A stretch of 62,567 nt of DNA from assembly GCA_025351785.1 (NCBI GenBank), contig JANXVF010000132.1:1-62567 (forward strand), written 5' to 3'. Shown here piece by piece: positions 17,611-26,359 of the stretch. The translations under genes were made by a program, and so were the position numbers. The notes beneath the pieces are model-generated. The model saw nothing but the letters and a program-made list of their open reading frames with translations, was not told where the DNA came from and did not search any database. The stretch comes from Flavobacterium sp. Its GTDB lineage: Bacteria > Bacteroidota > Bacteroidia > Flavobacteriales > Flavobacteriaceae. Each line of letters opens with the position of its first letter. Position 1 is the stretch's first letter.

Positions 17611-19356
17611 ATGAAAATCAATTTTAAATACAGTATACTAATTTCTATTATTTTTATAATACAAAATGCTTCTGCTCAAATCAAAGATCAAAACATAGGA
17701 AGCGAAGTTATCAATGTTGTAAAGCCTTATTCTCCAACAATTTCGGATGCTTTCAAGGTAAAAGAGATTCCAAATTTAGATGATGATGAAACTGCAAAAA
17801 AAGAAATTATTCAATATAATATTTTTTCATTTCCAGTAGCGTCTGTTTTTACTCCTTCAAAAGGAAAAGCGGCAGGTGTAGATAAGGTCAAAGACGAAAA
17901 AATATTTAGTAATTATTTAACCTTAGGAGCAGGAAATTATGGCACAGTAAACGCTGAATTATTTCTTACACAAACACTAGAAAACAATGATTATGTGGGA
18001 GTTATGCTTCGCCATTTATCATCTCAAGGCGGTATAAAGGATGTTCAATTGACAGATAAATTTTTTAACACATCGCTTGATGCAACTTACGGAAGTCATT
18101 CAAAAAACATTACATGGAATGCTGATTTAGGATTTCAAAATCAAGTTTATAATTGGTACGGATTACAATCTGGTATATTTTCTGCTGTACAAATTGATGC
18201 TATAAATACCAAGCAAAATTATAACAATGCTTATTTTGGTGCTCGACTTCAACTAGTTGATACCCCTTTGAAAGATGTAAATGTTAAATTTAATCGTTTT
18301 TGGGATGGATTCGCTTCTGCTGAAAATCATTTTGTAGCAAAGCCAAATTTAGAGTTTGACATTTTGGATGAAAAAATCAAAACTAATTTTATTGTAGATT
18401 ATATTAGTGGGAGTTTTAAAAAAGATTATTACAACACAACTGAAATCAAATATGGATATTCAAACTTTGGTTTTTCGCCCAGTTTTCAAATTAAAAAAGA
18501 TGATTTAGCTATAACTTTAGGAGCTACTTTTTTCTACAGCGTTGCAAATGCAGGTGGTTTAAATAAATTTTTTATCTATCCAAACATTACTGCTTCGTAT
18601 AAAGTGGTTGGCGATTTGATGATTGCATTTGCTGGAGCCGAAGGAACTTTAAAACAAAATTCCTATCAAGATTTTGCCAATGCAAATTTCTTTGTTTCTC
18701 CAACATTATCAATTGCTCCCACCGATCAAAAATATGAAATATATGCTGGTTTAAAAGGCAAATTGGCAAATTCTGTAGCATACAATATTCGAGGTTCTTA
18801 TTTAAATGAAGGCAATACTGCTTTGTTTAAAAATAATATTTATGACTCATATAATACAAATTCTGAAGGGTATACCTTTGCAAATTCATTTGATGTAGTT
18901 TACGATAATATTAAAACTGTACGATTTTTTGGCGAATTGAAAGCTGATTTTTCTAAAAATGTAAATTTTGGAATTAATGGAACTTTTAGTAGCTATTCAA
19001 AGTCAAACGAGCAAGAAGCTTGGAATTTACCCACGATTAAAATGGGGTCAACGTTAGATTTTAATATAAATCCAAAATGGGCTGTAGGTGCAAATGTTTT
19101 CTTTGTAGGACAACGTAAAGATATTTCTTTTATTCAAGATGACACTTCAATTTTTCCGCCAACATATTCTCCTAAAATTTCAACATTAGACAGTTATTTT
19201 GATATGAATGCAAAAGTTGTTTACTCACATAATGAACGATTATCTTTTTTCTTGAAAGGAAATAACCTAGCAAATCAAAATTACCAACGATGGATAAATT
19301 ATCCGGTTCAAGGAATTCAAGTTATTATAGGTGCTAACTATAAATTTGATTTCTGA
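17611..19356 (+). CDS. TonB-dependent-receptor-like outer-membrane barrel without plug
   Basis: A 581-aa outer-membrane protein with a signal peptide ending at about residue 22 (NASAQ) and many amphipathic strands, ending in the aromatic residue typical of barrel proteins (YKFDF). The barrel resembles the C-terminal region of TonB-dependent receptors, but there is no TonB box or plug domain, only a ~70-residue N-terminal segment (EVINVVKPYSPTISDAFKVK). With the TPR protein just upstream it probably forms an envelope pair. The ligand is unknown. Confidence 0.82.
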   Translation: MKINFKYSILISIIFIIQNASAQIKDQNIGSEVINVVKPYSPTISDAFKVKEIPNLDDDETAKKEIIQYNIFSFPVASVFTPSKGKAAGVDKVKDEKIFSNYLTLGAGNYGTVNAELFLTQTLENNDYVGVMLRHLSSQGGIKDVQLTDKFFNTSLDATYGSHSKNITWNADLGFQNQVYNWYGLQSGIFSAVQIDAINTKQNYNNAYFGARLQLVDTPLKDVNVKFNRFWDGFASAENHFVAKPNLEFDILDEKIKTNFIVDYISGSFKKDYYNTTEIKYGYSNFGFSPSFQIKKDDLAITLGATFFYSVANAGGLNKFFIYPNITASYKVVGDLMIAFAGAEGTLKQNSYQDFANANFFVSPTLSIAPTDQKYEIYAGLKGKLANSVAYNIRGSYLNEGNTALFKNNIYDSYNTNSEGYTFANSFDVVYDNIKTVRFFGELKADFSKNVNFGINGTFSSYSKSNEQEAWNLPTIKMGSTLDFNINPKWAVGANVFFVGQRKDISFIQDDTSIFPPTYSPKISTLDSYFDMNAKVVYSHNERLSFFLKGNNLANQNYQRWINYPVQGIQVIIGANYKFDF

Positions 19357-19589
19357 TTTAAAACAGCAAGCCAGTAAAAGTAAAAGGCAAGATTTACAAG
19401 CTAATATTTGATAAGCTATGATAACTATCATAAAAATTCCTGTGAAAATTTATATAAATGTTATTTGAAGTTAAACAGGAAACTATGTACTATTAATTAA
19501 CCTTATTCTAAAAAAAAGTTCCTTAGCGTTAAATAAAATTGTTGCAAATATTTATCAAAAACTCTTGTGAACTTAGCCGATTATCAAAA

Positions 19590-20039
19590 ATGAATTTGAA
19601 ACAAGAAATTATTCAACACTACCAGCAATTAATCCAAGACAAAATAGATGTTTTAAGGGATATGATTTCTGGTTTGACCGAAGATTCAAAAAATGATGCT
19701 AAAGGTTCTGCTGGCGATAAACACGAGACAGCTTTGTCTATGATGCATATAGAGCAAGAAAAACTAAATTATAAACTCAAAGAAATTTTATTACAAAAAA
19801 CAATTTTAGATCAAATTGTTGTTAGCAAATTGCATACAAAAATTGCAATAGGAAGTTTGGTTCAAGTAAATTCTATGTATTTATTTGTAAGTACAGCACT
19901 ACCTAAAATTACTATTGACAACAAAACCATCATCGCACTTTCGCCAGAATCGCCACTTGGCATGAAACTTTTAGGGAATAGTGTAGGATTTCAGTTTGAA
20001 ATTAATGGATCAAATTTTGAAATTAAATATATTGAATAA
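19590..20039 (+). CDS. GreA/GreB C-terminal-domain protein
   Basis: A 149-aa protein with an N-terminal coiled coil (about 1-85) and a C-terminal FKBP-like domain (IAIGSLVQVN, then SPESPLGMKLLGNSVGFQF), the arrangement of Gre transcript-cleavage factors. The acidic residues at the coiled-coil tip are TEDSKNDAK. The chosen ATG (MNLKQEI) is where the coiled coil begins; 17 codons upstream are low-complexity. Relatives are often labelled 3-oxoacyl-ACP synthase, which the sequence does not support. A role at RNA polymerase is inferred. Confidence 0.75.
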   Translation: MNLKQEIIQHYQQLIQDKIDVLRDMISGLTEDSKNDAKGSAGDKHETALSMMHIEQEKLNYKLKEILLQKTILDQIVVSKLHTKIAIGSLVQVNSMYLFVSTALPKITIDNKTIIALSPESPLGMKLLGNSVGFQFEINGSNFEIKYIE

Positions 20040-20199
20040 TTTTAAATTTTATATTATCATTTATAATCATGTTTAATATCAGATTAATTTCAATTTTAAT
20101 ATAAAATCTATTTTTTAGTTACAATTTATAACTAAAATTGAATTTAATGTTTTAAAAAATTACCATTTATATCATATTTGCTTAATAAAAAAATAAATT

Positions 20200-21816
20200 A
20201 TGTGTGGAATATTAGCAATAATAGGAAAAGGAAAAGATGAGCAACTTGTAAAACAACTTTCTAAAAGAATGTCGCATCGTGGCCCAGATGAAAGTGATAT
20301 TCATATAACGCAAAATGGACATATATTAAGTCATGAGCGATTGTCAATTATTGATTTACACTCGGGTAAGCAACCTATTCAGGGTTGCGACTCGGCTTGG
20401 ATGGTTCATAATGGTGAGATTTATAACCACCAAGATTTGCGTGATACGATTTTGAAAGATCATATTTTTCGTTCTAAATCTGACTCAGAGGTTATCGTTC
20501 ATTTGTACGAAAAGTATAAATATGATTTTTTACATCTTTTAGATGGAGATTTTGCTTTTGTAGTTGTTGATGGTGACGATTTTATTGCAGGTCGAGATCC
20601 ATTAGGCGTTAAGCCATTATATTATGGAATGGATGAAAGAGGTCGAACATATTTTGCTTCAGAAATGAAACCTATTGCCGATCAATGCAAAACATTTTCT
20701 ACGTTTCCGCCAGGACATTATTACACTCAAGAAACAGGGTTTGTAAAATATTATAAACCTGAATATGAAGATTATACAACTGCTACAAATGATTTAAATT
20801 TAGATCAAATAAGAGAATCATTAACTGAAGCTACCAGAAAACGATTAATGAGCGATGTTCCAATTGGGGTTTTACTTTCTGGAGGTTTAGATTCGTCGCT
20901 TACCTCGTCAATTGCATCACGATTATTAAAAGAAAAAGGAAAAGAATTACATTCGTTTTCTATTGGATTAGATTCTAATGCTCCAGATGCCATCGCAGCA
21001 CGAAAAGTCGCAACCTTTTTAGGGACAAAACATCACGAAATTCATTTTACCATAAGCCAAGGAATAGAAATATTAGATAAACTAATTTGGCATCTCGAAA
21101 CATATGATGTTACTTCAGTTCGTGCAAGTACGCCCATGTATTTTTTGTCGAAAGCAATAACCGATTTAGGAATAAAAGTAGTACTATCGGGCGAAGGTGC
21201 CGATGAAATTTTTGGAGGTTATTTATATTTTAGAAATGCACCTTCAACCGAGGATTTTCAAAAGGAAACTATCGAAAGAGTACAAAAATTATTTACAGCC
21301 GATTTACTTCGTGCCGATAAATCTACAATGGCTCACGGCCTAGAAGCTAGAGTTCCATTTTTGGATAAAGCTTTTTTAGATGTTGCAATGACAATCAAAG
21401 GCTTAGAAAAACAACCAAAAACCTATGACGGAAAAGAAAAATATATATTAAGAAAAGCATTTGATACTCCTGACAATCCCTATTTACCAGATGAAGTTTT
21501 GTGGCGTCAAAAAGAACAATTTTCTGACGGTGTAGGTTATAACTGGATTGATCAATTGATTGAATATTGTGCCTCAAAAGTTACCGACTCGCAATTAGAA
21601 AATGCTTCAGTTGAATTTCCTTATAATTCTCCTACAACTAAAGAAGCTTATTATTATAGAACCATTTTTCATAAATATTATCCTCAAATTAGTGCGGCAC
21701 AAACAGTTAGAAAATGGATTCCGAAGTGGCAAGAAAATCAAGATCCATCAGGTAGAGCAAATGAAGCTCACGTAAAAGCTGATACTGAAATTGCTAAAAC
21801 TACTATTATAGCATAA
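20200..21816 (+). CDS. asnB: asparagine synthase B, glutamine-hydrolysing
   Basis: A 538-aa enzyme making asparagine from aspartate, ATP and glutamine. Cys2 right after the start Met is the glutaminase nucleophile (MCGILAII). The glutaminase domain carries RLSIIDL, NGEIYNH and GDFAFV, and the synthetase domain has the PP-loop SGGLDSS at 227-233 and GEGADEIFGG. Slightly shorter than the E. coli enzyme (554 aa). It stands alone, with its own terminator downstream. Near-consensus CATATTTG lies about 15-25 nt before the ATG. Confidence 0.96.
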   Translation: MCGILAIIGKGKDEQLVKQLSKRMSHRGPDESDIHITQNGHILSHERLSIIDLHSGKQPIQGCDSAWMVHNGEIYNHQDLRDTILKDHIFRSKSDSEVIVHLYEKYKYDFLHLLDGDFAFVVVDGDDFIAGRDPLGVKPLYYGMDERGRTYFASEMKPIADQCKTFSTFPPGHYYTQETGFVKYYKPEYEDYTTATNDLNLDQIRESLTEATRKRLMSDVPIGVLLSGGLDSSLTSSIASRLLKEKGKELHSFSIGLDSNAPDAIAARKVATFLGTKHHEIHFTISQGIEILDKLIWHLETYDVTSVRASTPMYFLSKAITDLGIKVVLSGEGADEIFGGYLYFRNAPSTEDFQKETIERVQKLFTADLLRADKSTMAHGLEARVPFLDKAFLDVAMTIKGLEKQPKTYDGKEKYILRKAFDTPDNPYLPDEVLWRQKEQFSDGVGYNWIDQLIEYCASKVTDSQLENASVEFPYNSPTTKEAYYYRTIFHKYYPQISAAQTVRKWIPKWQENQDPSGRANEAHVKADTEIAKTTIIA

Positions 21817-21854
21817 TTAAAAAACGTATAAATTTAAATTTGGTTTTTTGTTTT

Positions 21855-21890
21855 AAAACGTTCCCCAATTTGAGGAACGTTTTTATTTTT
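21855..21890 (+). terminator. Rho-independent terminator after asnB
   Basis: Stem AACGTTCC / GGAACGTT with a 9-nt AT-rich loop followed by a T run. An A-tract on the left may let it act in both directions, also for the minus-strand gene ending at 21908. Confidence 0.8.
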
Positions 21891-21907
21891 TGCCAAAAAT
21901 AGCTGTA

Positions 21908-22798
21908 TTAAATTTTACGAGATTTTAAATTTGGTTTCACATTATTTAATTCTGATTTTGCCTTTTCTAATTCTTTACGGGCTTTAATCATTTCCTCTTT
22001 GGCTTTAATCATTTCAGATTTTGTACCCTCAATATCTGGGGTATCAGATTTTGGATTTTGATTTATTTGATTTTTCATTTTTTCCATTCGATCCTTAAAG
22101 TTATCTAGACCTTCTTGGTTTCTAAAATCAAATGAGTTTTGATTATCCTCAATTTGGTTATTTTTTTTAATTTCTTCAATTTCTTCTTTTGTGTAGTCAT
22201 CAGCTCCTTGAGTTATTTCACCATTCTCAATTACAAGAGGTTTTTTGCCATCTTTTTGTATGATAATTTTTGATGATTTATTATGGTCTTCTCCATTTGG
22301 AAAGTTAAAACTAAACGATTGTGAATTTGGATTTTCGTTACCAAAATTAAATTGTTTCATAATTTCATCACCATTAAGAATACCATTCATAAATGAATTT
22401 CCTCCAAAATTTGAATTTGAATTTGTGGGTTCACCAAAACCAATTTCATCATCTTGTTTAAAGAATTTTATGGTATTTATTGGATTTTGATTCTTCAATT
22501 CCATCATTCCAGCATTACCTTTACGATCTGCAAATTCTACTTTTATAGCTGTTATTTCATTTTTTGAATTTCTTTTAATATTTGAGTATTTTATGCTAAT
22601 TCCTTTTTCTGCCAAGGCTTTTACATCGTCTTTCATTTCTTGATCTGGTGTAGTTTTGTTCCATGTCATTACTACATTATCTAAATTATTTTTATCTGTT
22701 AGTTTGAATTTTGAATCACTTTGAGCAAAACTTATTACTGAAATAAATGACATAATTATAACTAAACTGGATATTTTTTTATTTAAATTATTTTTCAT
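21908..22798 (-). CDS. secreted orphan protein resembling M56/BlaR1 periplasmic tails
   Basis: A 296-aa protein with a signal peptide (starting MKNNLNKK, cleaved after SFAQ). The chosen ATG at 22798 fits the signal peptide; nine in-frame codons upstream do not. Residues about 30-110 (TWNKTTPDQEM, GISIKYSNIKRNSKNEITAIKVEF) look like the periplasmic C-terminal domain of Bacteroidota BlaR1/M56 sensor peptidases, but there is no membrane peptidase part. The middle is Asn/Gly/Phe-rich and the C-terminal 60 residues are a charged coiled coil (KEEMIKARKELEKAK). Function unknown. Confidence 0.72.
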   Translation of the reverse strand: MKNNLNKKISSLVIIMSFISVISFAQSDSKFKLTDKNNLDNVVMTWNKTTPDQEMKDDVKALAEKGISIKYSNIKRNSKNEITAIKVEFADRKGNAGMMELKNQNPINTIKFFKQDDEIGFGEPTNSNSNFGGNSFMNGILNGDEIMKQFNFGNENPNSQSFSFNFPNGEDHNKSSKIIIQKDGKKPLVIENGEITQGADDYTKEEIEEIKKNNQIEDNQNSFDFRNQEGLDNFKDRMEKMKNQINQNPKSDTPDIEGTKSEMIKAKEEMIKARKELEKAKSELNNVKPNLKSRKI

Positions 22799-22884
22799 TT
22801 TGTTATGTTTTAGATTGCTTATCAAAATTAAAAATTACAGTTTTAAATTAAAAATGATTTACAAATTTTTAACATTTTTTCAAA

Positions 22885-24105
22885 TTACTTAGTTTCGTTT
22901 GCAACTAATTTTAAAACCCAAATACCTAACGAAACCCCAATTAAACCTAAGATTCCCATAAAAAGCCAGTTTACCTCATAACCAAAAGTTGCAATAATTC
23001 CCATTCCTACTTTTGCACTAAGAATATGAGCCATACTAAAACTCATGGTGAAAATTGCCATATATCTGCCTTCATGACCTTTTGGCGCTCGACTTAATGC
23101 AAATGAATTTGAAAATGGAAAAGCAAACATTTCACCAAAAGTCATAAAAATCATCATAATAATTAATATTCCGGCCCAAAAATTAATCAACATCAAAAAC
23201 ATACTAATTGCCATTGCAAAACAACCATAATTAATAATTTTAACTTTATTAATTTTATTTCGTTCGATATAACCAACTATTGGCATTTCTAGGAAAAAAA
23301 TCATTAATCCGTTTAGAGTAAGTAAAAGTCCAGTTTGGAATTCGGTTAAATTAAATTGTTCTTTATGATATAATGGTATTGTTGTAAAAAGTTGAAAAAA
23401 TAAAATTCCTGTAATTACACAACTTCCTAAGAAAAGCCAAAATGGTTTATCTTTAAAAACAGAATTAGTTAATACTGTATTTGGATCTTTTTTGTCTATA
23501 AATTTTGATTTTTTCTTCTCCTTAACTAATATCGCAAACACAATAATTGCTAAAATACAAGTGCCGCCATCTGCCCAAAATAATCCCTGATATCCTTTAT
23601 TCATTATGATTAATCCTCCTAATGCTGGTCCTGCAGCAAAACCTAAATTTATTGCTAGCCTCACTAAAGTTAAGGATCGTGTTCTGTTTTCGGGAGTTGC
23701 ATAAGCACCGAGAGAAACAAACATGGCGGGACGAAACATATCTGCAATAACCATAATGCAAAACATTCCTAAACAAAGTCCATAAAAACTTTTAATATAT
23801 TGTAGAATAAAAAATATAAGTCCACTTACAAACAAACTGAAAATCATAATTCTATAAAACCCAATTTTGTCGGAAAGTTTTCCGCCTAACCATGAACCTA
23901 ACATAGAACCGCAACCAAAACACACCATTATCCAACCTACTTGAGAATACGAAAAATGTAAATCTTCTTTTAAATATTTTGATAAAAACGGCAAAACCAT
24001 TGTTCCTGCTCGATTGATAAAAGTTATTAAAGTTAAAATCCAAATTTCTCTAGAGAATCCTTTAAAATTGTTAATGTATTTTTGGAAAGCAATTTTTAAC
24101 ATCAA
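22885..24105 (-). CDS. MFS transporter
   Basis: A 406-aa major facilitator with about 12 helices. The loop between helices 2 and 3 carries GSWLGGKLSDKIGFYR, the MFS motif A form. N-terminal GFSREIW and the first-helix R suggest a multidrug/efflux-type exporter (DHA1-like), but substrate cannot be deduced. It is divergent from the tatD gene, and TAACTTTG (24123-24130, minus strand) is a consensus -7 box 17 nt before its ATG. Confidence 0.88.
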   Translation of the reverse strand: MMLKIAFQKYINNFKGFSREIWILTLITFINRAGTMVLPFLSKYLKEDLHFSYSQVGWIMVCFGCGSMLGSWLGGKLSDKIGFYRIMIFSLFVSGLIFFILQYIKSFYGLCLGMFCIMVIADMFRPAMFVSLGAYATPENRTRSLTLVRLAINLGFAAGPALGGLIIMNKGYQGLFWADGGTCILAIIVFAILVKEKKKSKFIDKKDPNTVLTNSVFKDKPFWLFLGSCVITGILFFQLFTTIPLYHKEQFNLTEFQTGLLLTLNGLMIFFLEMPIVGYIERNKINKVKIINYGCFAMAISMFLMLINFWAGILIIMMIFMTFGEMFAFPFSNSFALSRAPKGHEGRYMAIFTMSFSMAHILSAKVGMGIIATFGYEVNWLFMGILGLIGVSLGIWVLKLVANETK

Positions 24106-24122
24106 AAAATATTATTATTTTG

Positions 24123-24130
24123 CAAAGTTA
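24123..24130 (-). promoter_or_regulatory. Bacteroidota -7 box for MFS gene
   Basis: On the minus strand this reads TAACTTTG, a perfect TAnnTTTG match, ending 17 nt before the ATG at 24105. A convincing -33 TTTG at the expected spacing was not found. Confidence 0.45.
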
Positions 24131-24152
24131 AAAAACTTTGTTGCTTTGTGTC

Positions 24153-24183
24153 TTTGTGACAAATAAACTTTATACTAAATTTG
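24153..24183 (+). promoter_or_regulatory. full Bacteroidota promoter for tatD-like gene
   Basis: -33 box TTTG at 24153-24156, a 19-nt spacer, and -7 box TAAATTTG at 24176-24183 form the best full promoter in the window. The ATG at 24188 is only 4 nt beyond the -7 box, so transcription would begin at or inside the start codon, suggesting a leaderless mRNA. Confidence 0.6.
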
Positions 24184-24187
24184 TGAA

Positions 24188-24838
24188 ATGCGTTTTTTAA
24201 ATCTTCATACTCACAATTTCACCAATAGTCCCGATATCTTGGAAATAGTTAATCAATATCCGTGGGATTTTAAAAATGATATTCCTTATTTTTCAATTGG
24301 AATTCACCCTTGGTTTATAAAAGAAAGTCGGTTAGAAGATGATTTGAAAATTATTGAAGATAAAATACAATTAAAAAATTGTTTAGCACTAGGCGAATGC
24401 GGATTGGACAACAGAATAGAGTTACCAATGACATTACAAATTAAGGTTTTTGAAAAGCAAATTGCACTTGCAGCAAAATTTAAAAAACCTTTAATTTTAC
24501 ATCTTGTAGGAGGTTTTGATGCGTTAATTGAAATTAAAAAAAGATTAAAAATTACAGTTCCAATAATAATTCATGGTTTTTCAAAAAATGAGTTGGTTGC
24601 CAAAAAGCTTTTGGATGAGGGGTTTTATTTATCATTTGGAAAATATTTGATTCAAAATCCAAAAATGGAAATCATATTTAAATCAGTTCCAAACAATCGG
24701 TTTTTTTTAGAAACTGATACTATCAACGAAACTATATTTGATGTTTACAAACTTGCATCTCATTATAAAAATACCACATTAGAAGATATAAAAAATACTA
24801 TCAATTCTAATTTTAAAAACGTTTTTGAAATCCAATAA
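24188..24838 (+). CDS. TatD family metal-dependent hydrolase
   Basis: A 216-aa TatD-type TIM-barrel hydrolase (DNase/exonuclease family). Metal ligands are visible as LHTHN (about 6-10), the Glu in ALGECGLD, His in ILHLVGG, His in IIHGF, and the Asp in FLETD. It is shorter than E. coli TatD (about 260 aa) and lacks some C-terminal helices, typical of Bacteroidota members. It lies 24 nt ahead of tcdA, so the two are probably co-transcribed. Confidence 0.88.
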   Translation: MRFLNLHTHNFTNSPDILEIVNQYPWDFKNDIPYFSIGIHPWFIKESRLEDDLKIIEDKIQLKNCLALGECGLDNRIELPMTLQIKVFEKQIALAAKFKKPLILHLVGGFDALIEIKKRLKITVPIIIHGFSKNELVAKKLLDEGFYLSFGKYLIQNPKMEIIFKSVPNNRFFLETDTINETIFDVYKLASHYKNTTLEDIKNTINSNFKNVFEIQ

Positions 24839-24862
24839 AATAAAAATTAAAAAAATATAAAA

Positions 24863-25588
24863 ATGGCTAAGTGGCAAGAAAGAACATTATTACTTTTTAA
24901 GAAAGAAGGTTTAGAGAATCTAAAAAAAGCTAATGTTATGATTGTAGGAGTAGGTGGAGTTGGATCATTTGCAGCAGAATTTCTTGCACGAGCTGGAGTA
25001 GGAAACTTGACAATTGTAGATGGTGATGTTGTGGATATTACAAACATTAACAGACAATTACCTGCTTTAAATTCAACCATAGGATTATCTAAAATTGATG
25101 TCGTAGGTGATCGATTATTAGATATTAATCCTGATTTGAATTTAATTAAAATTAATGAATTTTTATCACCCGAACGCGCTTTTGAAATTATTGATGAAAA
25201 GTATGATTATATTTTAGATTGTATTGATAGCGTTACACCAAAATTAAATTTGATTTTAGGAGCCAAACGAAAAAGAGTAAAAATTATTTCGAGTATGGGA
25301 GCAGGAGGAAAGATGGAAGCATCAAAAGTGAAAGTTGCAGATATATCAAATTCGATCAACTGTGTTTTTGCAAAAACAATTAGAAAGCGTTTAAAGGAAC
25401 ATAAAATTGATAAATTGAAAGTAGTATTTTCATCTGAAATTCAGGATGAAAGCAGTTTAAAAATGACTGACGGCAGTAATTATAAACGTTCATTTTATGG
25501 AACTAATAGTTATATGCCAGGTCTTTTTGGGCTATATATGGCAGAAACTGTTATTAGATATTTGATTGCATATAACAACAACATTTAG
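24863..25588 (+). CDS. tcdA: tRNA threonylcarbamoyladenosine dehydratase (TcdA)
   Basis: A 241-aa E1-like enzyme with the ATP-binding GVGGVGS loop (29-35), VDGDVVDITNINRQ and the adenylation-associated Arg. TcdA cyclises the t6A37 modification of tRNA to ct6A using ATP. It retains the C-terminal SSMGAGGKM segment. Distinction from other ThiF/HesA-like proteins rests on overall pattern and length. It follows tatD closely. The t6A precursor pathway enzyme TsaC is encoded 35 kb away in this window. Confidence 0.9.
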   Translation: MAKWQERTLLLFKKEGLENLKKANVMIVGVGGVGSFAAEFLARAGVGNLTIVDGDVVDITNINRQLPALNSTIGLSKIDVVGDRLLDINPDLNLIKINEFLSPERAFEIIDEKYDYILDCIDSVTPKLNLILGAKRKRVKIISSMGAGGKMEASKVKVADISNSINCVFAKTIRKRLKEHKIDKLKVVFSSEIQDESSLKMTDGSNYKRSFYGTNSYMPGLFGLYMAETVIRYLIAYNNNI

Positions 25589-25630
25589 AACATTTTAATA
25601 TCAATTCAAATTTCTAAAAACATAGTTTTC

Positions 25631-26296
25631 ATGAATATAGATACCGTTATTTTTGATATGGATGGTGTGATTGTAGATACTGAGCCAGTTCATAATTATG
25701 CATATCAGCAACATTTTGAATATTTAAAAATTGACGTTTCGCCGGCAATGTATGCCTCTTTTACAGGGAATTCAACCAAAAATATATACGAAAAATTAAA
25801 ATCTATTTTTAATTTAGAACAAGATATTCAGACTTTAGTTGAAACTAAAAGAAGATTTTTTGATGAAGCTTTTGATAAAAAAGAAGATATTTTTTTACTT
25901 GAAGGAGTAGAAAGTTTAATAAAAGAATTACATTTCAACGGATTACAATTAGTTTTAGCTTCTTCATCTGCAAATGTTACAATTAATAAAATTTTTAAAC
26001 GCTTTAATTTAGATAAATATTTTAGTTTTAAAGTATCTGGTGAGGATTTTCCACAATCAAAACCTCATCCTGCAATTTTTTTAAAAGCGGCTTTGTTATC
26101 AAAAACTCCTATCGAAAATTGTATTGTTATTGAAGACAGTACAAACGGAATAAAAGCTGCAAATGCCGCTAATATATTCTGCATTGGTTATAAAAGTTTA
26201 AATTCAAAATTACAAGATTATAGTAGTGCGAATTTTGTTGTTAATAACTTTAAAGAACTTAATTATAATTTAATTAAAAACATAAAAAACCAATAA
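25631..26296 (+). CDS. HAD-IA phosphatase, beta-phosphoglucomutase-like
   Basis: A 221-aa haloacid dehalogenase. Nucleophile Asp9 and general-acid Asp11 lie in IFDMDGVIVDTEP. Motif II is LASSSAN, motif III Lys in SKPHPAIF, and motif IV IEDSTNGIKAA. The helical cap sits between motifs I and II, as in beta-phosphoglucomutase and sugar-phosphate phosphatases. The substrate is unknown. It is 42 nt downstream of tcdA and just ahead of an inverted-repeat-flanked gene. Confidence 0.9.
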   Translation: MNIDTVIFDMDGVIVDTEPVHNYAYQQHFEYLKIDVSPAMYASFTGNSTKNIYEKLKSIFNLEQDIQTLVETKRRFFDEAFDKKEDIFLLEGVESLIKELHFNGLQLVLASSSANVTINKIFKRFNLDKYFSFKVSGEDFPQSKPHPAIFLKAALLSKTPIENCIVIEDSTNGIKAANAANIFCIGYKSLNSKLQDYSSANFVVNNFKELNYNLIKNIKNQ

Positions 26297-26303
26297 TTAG
26301 CGG

Positions 26304-26321
26304 CTTGTTACCAGCAATTAC
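26304..26321 (+). repeat. left inverted repeat flanking a single-gene cassette
   Basis: CTTGTTACCAGCAATTAC. Its reverse complement matches 27079-27096 at 15 of 18 positions (15 of the first 16). It lies just after the HAD gene stop and about 40 nt before the cassette gene. Confidence 0.65.
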
Positions 26322-26359
26322 TTCGCAGAATCAAGAATCTAACGCAACTTTTTAAGGAA

